The position numbers were made by a program, and so were the translations under genes. From Burkholderia stabilis (GTDB lineage: Bacteria; Pseudomonadota; Gammaproteobacteria; Burkholderiales; Burkholderiaceae), in contig NZ_CP016443.1 in the NCBI RefSeq assembly GCF_001742165.1, positions 992,001 through 1,056,000 of the forward strand: a stretch of DNA of 64,000 bases, written 5' to 3'. This document shows positions 60,144-64,000 of the stretch, in pieces. Numbering within the stretch: the stretch's first letter is position 1; each line of letters starts with the position of its first letter. Under the pieces are notes generated by a model, which had not been told where the DNA came from, did no database searches, and worked only from the letters and a program-made list of their open reading frames with translations.

Positions 60144-61004
60144 CTAGATCGTCGCGACCAGCAGTTCCTCTGCGTTGTTCGGCGGCCTGAGGCCGTCCGT
60201 GCGATCGGCGAAATAGCGGCGCGTCAGCTCGGCGGCCGGTATGTGCTCGGTTTTCGTGAAACCGGCTTCCATCGCGAGCGCCTGGATCTGCGCCGGCATG
60301 AAGAAGCTGATGAACGGCGTGCCGCTTGCGCGCGCGCCCTTCGCGGCCATCTCCAGCCCCGGGCGCACGTCCGGGTCCGCATGTTCCAGCGGCAGCAGGA
60401 ACGTCATCGCGAGCGTCGAGCCCGGCGCGAGCGACGCGACTTCACGCAGCGCGGCCGCGTTCGCTTCGCGCGTCAGATACATGCTGACGCCAGTGGACAC
60501 CACGACCGCCGGCTTGCCGGCATCGAAGCCCGCGCCGACGAGCGCATCGCGCCACGACTGCTTCGCCTCGAAATCGACCGGCACGAAACGCAGCCAGTCG
60601 GGCACGCCGAAGCCGAGCTCGACCAGACGGCGGCGCTTCCATGCCTGCGGCGCCGGCGGATCGACTTCGAAGACGGTCACGCGCGACGCCATGTCGGGCC
60701 GGCGCTGCACGAAGCTGTCGAGACCGGCGCCGAGGATCACGTACTGGCTCACGCCGCGCGCGGCCTGCCCGACCACGAGATCCTCGATGAAGCGCGCCCG
60801 CGCGACGATCGACGCGCGGAACGGCCGCGTGAACTGCGGGTCCATGTCGCCACGCTGCTGCCAGCCCGGCGCCGGCGCGAGCAGTTGAAGCCCGACTTCG
60901 TCGGCAAGCACGTGCGGCGGCGCGTCGAGTTCGACGTGCAGCGCGCGCCACAGTGCGACGCGCGCGGCCGTGCTGTCGGGTGCATCTTCGCGGGTATCGG
61001 TCAT
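60144..61004 (-). CDS. Class I SAM-dependent methyltransferase (leucine carboxyl MT-like, PF04072)
   Basis: 286-residue putative O-methyltransferase of the PPM1/LCM group. The SAM motif reads QYVILGAGLDSFVQRRP, then FEVDPPAPQAWKRRR, and a later PAVVVSTGVSMYLT matches the post-motif I region. These proteins methylate carboxyl groups of small acids, often polyketide-like. It starts 7 bp after the VOC gene stop on the same strand, which in turn follows a small RHH gene by 1 bp, so the three are one operon. The substrate is unknown. Confidence 0.88.
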   Translation of the reverse strand: MTDTREDAPDSTAARVALWRALHVELDAPPHVLADEVGLQLLAPAPGWQQRGDMDPQFTRPFRASIVARARFIEDLVVGQAARGVSQYVILGAGLDSFVQRRPDMASRVTVFEVDPPAPQAWKRRRLVELGFGVPDWLRFVPVDFEAKQSWRDALVGAGFDAGKPAVVVSTGVSMYLTREANAAALREVASLAPGSTLAMTFLLPLEHADPDVRPGLEMAAKGARASGTPFISFFMPAQIQALAMEAGFTKTEHIPAAELTRRYFADRTDGLRPPNNAEELLVATI

Positions 61005-61011
61005 GTCGGCC

Positions 61012-61362
61012 TCACGCGCCCTGCTTGCCCGGCGCCTGCAAGCGCCACACGCGGCCGTCCGGATCGCGTACGGTCATGTCGCGCGTGCCCCAGTGCGTGT
61101 CCTCGAACGGCGTGACGACATCGACGATCGGCTGCGGCCGCACCGCCTGCTCGTCGGGCACCTTGAGCACGACCTGCATGTCGGGCGTCTCGCCCGGCGG
61201 GACTTCGGCGATGAACAGATACGGGCCGTCGCCGCTGCGCAACTGGCCCGAGTGGTGATCGGTTTCGAATTCCAGCGTGAAGCCCAGCGCCTGGAAGAAC
61301 TTCGCCGACTTGCCCCAGTTGTGCGTCGTCAGGAACACGGCTTCGATTCGCTCGGATGACAT
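61012..61362 (-). CDS. VOC-family protein (glyoxalase/bleomycin-resistance fold)
   Basis: 116-residue VOC-superfamily protein. EAVFLTTHNWGKSAKFFQALGFTLEFETDHHSGQL is the first beta-alpha-beta unit, and DTHWGTRDMTVRDPDGRVWRLQAPG the second. Ligand residues include His8 and a Glu near the middle, so it may bind a metal or may be a binding protein. It begins 1 bp after the RHH gene stop, with that gene's GGAGGAG as its ribosome site. The methyltransferase follows 7 bp after its stop. Likely a small antibiotic or aldehyde modification role, by context only. Confidence 0.88.
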   Translation of the reverse strand: MSSERIEAVFLTTHNWGKSAKFFQALGFTLEFETDHHSGQLRSGDGPYLFIAEVPPGETPDMQVVLKVPDEQAVRPQPIVDVVTPFEDTHWGTRDMTVRDPDGRVWRLQAPGKQGA

Positions 61363-61363
61363 G

Positions 61364-61540
61364 TCACTCCTCCTTCGTGGACGGCCCCTCGCCCGACGGC
61401 GGAACGGCCAGGTACGCGCGCAGCGCTTCGGCCACCAGCGCGGACAGCGATTGCTCCGTTTCGATGGCGCGATGCTTGACCTGCCGGATCAGGCCCAGCG
61501 GCAGGTACACGTTGAACTGCTTCACTTCTTCATCGGTCAT
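61364..61540 (-). CDS. Small ribbon-helix-helix (CopG-like) protein, 58 aa
   Basis: 58-residue protein of the RHH fold, too short for routine listing. The sequence runs [20 protein letters not shown], then [20 protein letters not shown] and a polar tail. Strand KQFNVYLP plus two helices match CopG/Arc DNA-binding proteins; no toxin gene sits next to it. It starts at 61540, 5 bp from the nearest of three CTAG repeats, the probable autoregulatory operator. It leads a tight operon with the VOC and methyltransferase genes. A second function as an antitoxin cannot be excluded. Confidence 0.8.
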   Translation of the reverse strand: MTDEEVKQFNVYLPLGLIRQVKHRAIETEQSLSALVAEALRAYLAVPPSGEGPSTKEE

Positions 61541-61545
61541 GATGG

Positions 61546-61565
61546 CTAGTATGCTAGCAATCTAG
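61546..61565. promoter_or_regulatory. Three CTAG repeats at 8-bp intervals, candidate RHH operator
   Basis: CTAG occurs at 61546, 61554 and 61562, exactly 8 bp apart, inside GGCTAGTATGCTAGCAATCTAG. CTAG is rare in GC-rich genomes of this kind. It ends 5 bp before the RHH start codon, so a CopG-type dimer array could bind here and repress its own operon. Confidence 0.65.
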
Positions 61566-61671
61566 CAAAAGTCAAACATGCATGCGGCCGGGATGGACGA
61601 CCCGATCGGGTGCGGGCCGTGGGCAGGCCGTGGGCAGGCCGCGTGCCCGAATCGTGCGTGCGTGTTCGGCG

Positions 61672-62502
61672 TTACTTCCCGGCGCGCGCCGCCAGCCGCG
61701 CAAACAGCGCGTCGAGATCGAATCCCGCCGTATTGATGCCGATCGTGTCGCGCAGGCACGCGCCCCACGCGGCCGCATCGTCGAACGTGACGGTGCGCCC
61801 GGCGCCCGTCGCGTCGCGCAGCGTCAGCGCGGTGTTGAGCAGCGCCGCGCGACCGTCCGGCAGCACGCGGCACGCGATCAGGTCGTTCACGAAGATCGAC
61901 TCGGGATACGTCGACGTGAACCAGTTCGCGGCGTCGTAATCGATCCACTCGGCCGGTTTCAGCGAGAAGCGATAGGTGGTCTGCCAGCCGTCGGGGATCT
62001 CGAACTGCATGTCGAATTCGCCGTCGACCGGTGCGTGGATCACGCGAAACGCGCCGTGCGGCGTCAGTTGCCGCTCGTCCGGCACGAAACGCAACGGCGC
62101 GGTCAGCGTCGCGCTGCCGAAGCCGATGTCGGCGAGCCAGGCCGCGCCGTCGAGATCGATGCGCAGCAGCATGTGCGTCTGCGCGGTGACGATCTCGGGC
62201 GGCCGCATCCAGCGCACGCGTGCGATCAGCGGCGTCACGCGAAAACCGATCGTCGTGAGCGCGGTGTAAAAGAGCTTGTTGAGTTCGAAGCAGTAGCCAC
62301 CGCGGCGGCGCCCGATCACCTTGTCGACGATCGCGGGCAGGTCGAGCGCGACGCGCGCGCCGGTCAGCGGATTGAGGTTTTCGAACGGAATCGCCTGCGG
62401 GTGCAGCAGATGCAGCCGGCGCAGCACGTCGAGCGTCGGCTCGGCCGGGCCGTCATAGCCGATGCGGGAGAAATAGCGCGAGAGGTCGAACGAGTCAGTC
62501 AT
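61672..62502 (-). CDS. nat: Arylamine N-acetyltransferase
   Basis: 276-residue NAT that transfers acetyl from acetyl-CoA to arylamines, hydrazines or hydroxylamines. The catalytic triad is complete: Cys71 in RGGYCFELNKL, His110 in AQTHMLLR and Asp125 in ADIGFG. The length is typical of bacterial NATs. The ATG at 62502 is chosen over an upstream frame that runs into the gap. It faces the DUF2501 gene tandemly, 123 bp away. Some bacterial NATs serve secondary metabolite pathways; no such genes are next to it. Confidence 0.93.
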   Translation of the reverse strand: MTDSFDLSRYFSRIGYDGPAEPTLDVLRRLHLLHPQAIPFENLNPLTGARVALDLPAIVDKVIGRRRGGYCFELNKLFYTALTTIGFRVTPLIARVRWMRPPEIVTAQTHMLLRIDLDGAAWLADIGFGSATLTAPLRFVPDERQLTPHGAFRVIHAPVDGEFDMQFEIPDGWQTTYRFSLKPAEWIDYDAANWFTSTYPESIFVNDLIACRVLPDGRAALLNTALTLRDATGAGRTVTFDDAAAWGACLRDTIGINTAGFDLDALFARLAARAGK

Positions 62503-62625
62503 GAACCTGCACCGATAAAAGGGACACGCCACGATAGCATCGCGCGAAACCCCCATGTTGTGCGGGGTGATGGTTCGTCGTCGCGCGCGATGCCGGCACC
62601 GCATCGCGCACGCTCCCGCGCGACG

Positions 62626-63312
62626 TTACGGCAGCAGCTTCAGCGCGGACGACGCAACCGACGGCACCGAAATGCCCTGGCTCGTCGCGAACTGCACGGC
62701 CTGGCTGAGCGTCGCCGCGAGCGACTGCAACTGGCCCGGCGCGCTTTGCGCGATATACGACGCAGCCTGCATGTTCTGCGGATTCAGCCCCGACTGCAGC
62801 AGCGACGCGGCACTCGTCGACCCGAGATTGCCGAGCCCCGATTGCAGTTGCGAATACTGCGTGAGCCCCTGCCCGAGCGACGCGAGACCGTTGCTGAACG
62901 CCTGCTTGTCGATCGGGCCGTGCGTCGCGCCGCCGCTCGCGAAAGCCTGGCCGAGCGCCTGCGACACCGACTGTTGCGCGCCGCCCATCTGCGACAGCGC
63001 GGCCGGCGTCAGCGCATTGCCGCCGCTCAGCTGGCCCGCGGCCTGCTGCGCCTGCCCGGCCGCGCCGGTCAGCCCCATCGCCGACGCGAGCGCCGATTGG
63101 CCGGTCAGCACTTGCTGGTTCGCCCCGACGTAGGCCTGCAGCAGTTGCGCGACGCCGCCCTGCGCGGGCGCCGCCTGCTGTTGCCCGCCGCCGAGCAGCG
63201 ACGCGCCGATCGACTGCAGATCGAGCTGTGCGTGCGCGGCACCGCTCACCAGGATGCCGAACGCGATGCCTGCCGAGGCCAGATGCCGGCCCGTCGCGCG
63301 AATGTGCTTCAT
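62626..63312 (-). CDS. DUF2501 exported protein (YjjA-like)
   Basis: 228-residue exported protein. Residues 1-28 form a signal peptide (ending AHA). The mature part is rich in Gln, Ala, Ser and Gly (QLDLQSIGASLLGGG, QSALASAMGLTGAAG) and ends in SVPSVASSALKLLP, features of DUF2501/YjjA. GAGGGAAACAC sits before the ATG at 63312. The function is unknown; some homologues are linked to biofilm or envelope stress. Possible amyloid-like or coiled structure is suggested by composition only. Confidence 0.85.
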   Translation of the reverse strand: MKHIRATGRHLASAGIAFGILVSGAAHAQLDLQSIGASLLGGGQQQAAPAQGGVAQLLQAYVGANQQVLTGQSALASAMGLTGAAGQAQQAAGQLSGGNALTPAALSQMGGAQQSVSQALGQAFASGGATHGPIDKQAFSNGLASLGQGLTQYSQLQSGLGNLGSTSAASLLQSGLNPQNMQAASYIAQSAPGQLQSLAATLSQAVQFATSQGISVPSVASSALKLLP

Positions 63313-63663
63313 GTGTTTCCCTCGTGCCCGAATGGTTGAGCCCGATATTGTCGAAGCGCGTCGCGCGCCGCCGCAACGACTGAAACACATCGAAACGAAA
63401 TCACGCCGCGCGGCGGCTTGCAATTCGGCCGCGACTGCAGCCCGTCATGCGCATTCGCCCGCGTTTGCGGTGCGATATCGGACAGGCGCCGGGATTCGTT
63501 CTCCGGTTGCATCAATGCACGCGGTTTCGGGGCTTCGGGGCTTCGGGGCTTCGGGGCTTCGCAAGCGGTGAGACAACACGCGCCGCCGTCGTCGAGCAAC
63601 AAGCTCGCACGTGTCGATGCCCAAACAAAACGGGCGGCATGCCGCCGCCCGCCTGCCGCGGCG
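63313..63663. other. Gap between DUF2501 and amidase genes
   Basis: 351 bp. It holds a short tandem repeat (63526-63557) and no credible gene. Confidence 0.55.
63526..63557. repeat. 8-bp tandem repeat TTCGGGGC, four copies
   Basis: Four exact copies of TTCGGGGC and a partial fifth (TTCGC), downstream of the amidase gene. Such a short tandem array can change copy number by slippage. Confidence 0.85.
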
Positions 63664-64000
63664 TTACGCGGCCATCCAGGCCGGCAGCCGCCGGCCGACC
63701 CAGTCGGCCGCCTGCTCGTAACCGCGTGCGAGCTGCAGCACGTCGAGATCGGCACGCGGGCGCCCGATCAGCTGCATCCCCATCGGCAGCCCCGCGTCGT
63801 TGAAACCGACCGGCACGCTGATCACCGGGCAGCCGGCCAGCGTCCATGGCACGACCGTTTCCATCCAGCGGTGATAAGTGTCCATCGCGCGGCCCGCGAT
63901 CTCCTTCGGCCAGCGCTGGTCGACGTCGAACGGGAACACCTGGGCAGTCGGCGCCGCGATGAAATCGTAGCGGTCGAAGAAGCTCAGCACGGCCTGATGC
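63664..64000 (-). CDS. Amidase signature family, C-terminal part cut by window edge
   Basis: About 112 C-terminal residues of an amidase-signature (AS) hydrolase, continuing beyond the window. DFIAAPTAQVFPF and WTLAGCPVISVPVGFNDAGLPMGMQLIGRPRADLDVLQLARGYEQA are the conserved end of this family, whose catalytic Ser-Ser-Lys lies further upstream, outside the view. Substrate unknown. It is read toward lower coordinates and ends 351 bp before the DUF2501 gene. Confidence 0.9.
   Translation of the reverse strand, partial: HQAVLSFFDRYDFIAAPTAQVFPFDVDQRWPKEIAGRAMDTYHRWMETVVPWTLAGCPVISVPVGFNDAGLPMGMQLIGRPRADLDVLQLARGYEQAADWVGRRLPAWMAA

Noticed and set aside
63526..63557. CRISPR-like array
   Set aside because: The repeat is 8 bp, contiguous and without spacers, so it is a simple tandem repeat.

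Overview
The window is 64 kb of GC-rich, densely coded DNA with the style of a Burkholderia chromosome, most likely the B. cepacia complex. This is inferred from strong GC bias at third codon positions, a trimeric porin whose mature protein begins QSSVTLYG, a 1613-residue NAD-glutamate dehydrogenase, many LysR regulators and a DUF2501 protein. No rRNA, tRNA, CRISPR array, prophage or replication origin was seen. About 50 genes are supported; two are cut by the window ends (an SDR at the left, an amidase at the right).

Layout. 1-5.6 kb: an SDR (-) diverges from an NADP-dependent oxidoreductase and a DJ-1/PfpI protein (+), with two identical 17-bp TetR/NemR-like operators between them, then a FUSC exporter. 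5.6-25.1 kb: a regulator-rich block with the acetate permease pair yjcH-actP, three LysR genes, two acyl-CoA ligases, a cyclase-family hydrolase, a porin with an IS5-family element just upstream, a BON protein, a large ATP-binding LuxR (LAL, MalT-like) regulator, a SnoaL protein, hchA, a YgiN-like monooxygenase and gloA. Five C5-6/N4-6/G5-6 palindromes lie in the regulatory gaps of this block and are the best candidates for a LAL-controlled regulon. 25.4-41.7 kb: a K+ channel with RCK domain, an FAD oxidoreductase with a divergent BetR-type regulator carrying a degenerate receiver, a NERD-helicase fusion, an MCP, a 14-TM MFS pump, quinone oxidoreductase/LysR, an aromatic-acid MFS/AraC pair with three direct repeats, a GNAT, a MerR and an SsuA-type binding protein.

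41.7-45.7 kb: a compositionally different segment (orphan TTG-start membrane protein, a doubtful ORF, rhlE) bounded by two nearly identical terminator sequences. 45.7-52.9 kb: speB, YhhN, then an operon of a Baeyer-Villiger-type monooxygenase, SDR, PF10118 protein and alpha/beta hydrolase that could convert secondary alcohol to ketone to ester to acid plus alcohol. 52.3-64 kb: a glycolipid-binding-fold protein and urea transporter divergent over a pair of CCCCGA-type palindromes, class II aldolase, tautomerase, NAD-GDH, then a minus-strand run of methyltransferase, VOC protein and a small ribbon-helix-helix protein preceded by CTAG repeats spaced 8 bp, arylamine N-acetyltransferase, DUF2501 and the amidase.

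Themes: defence against electrophiles (two DJ-1 family proteins, gloA, quinone/enone reductases, YgiN, NAT) and catabolism of aromatic, fatty and keto compounds. All functional statements come from reading motifs by eye; no database search was run.
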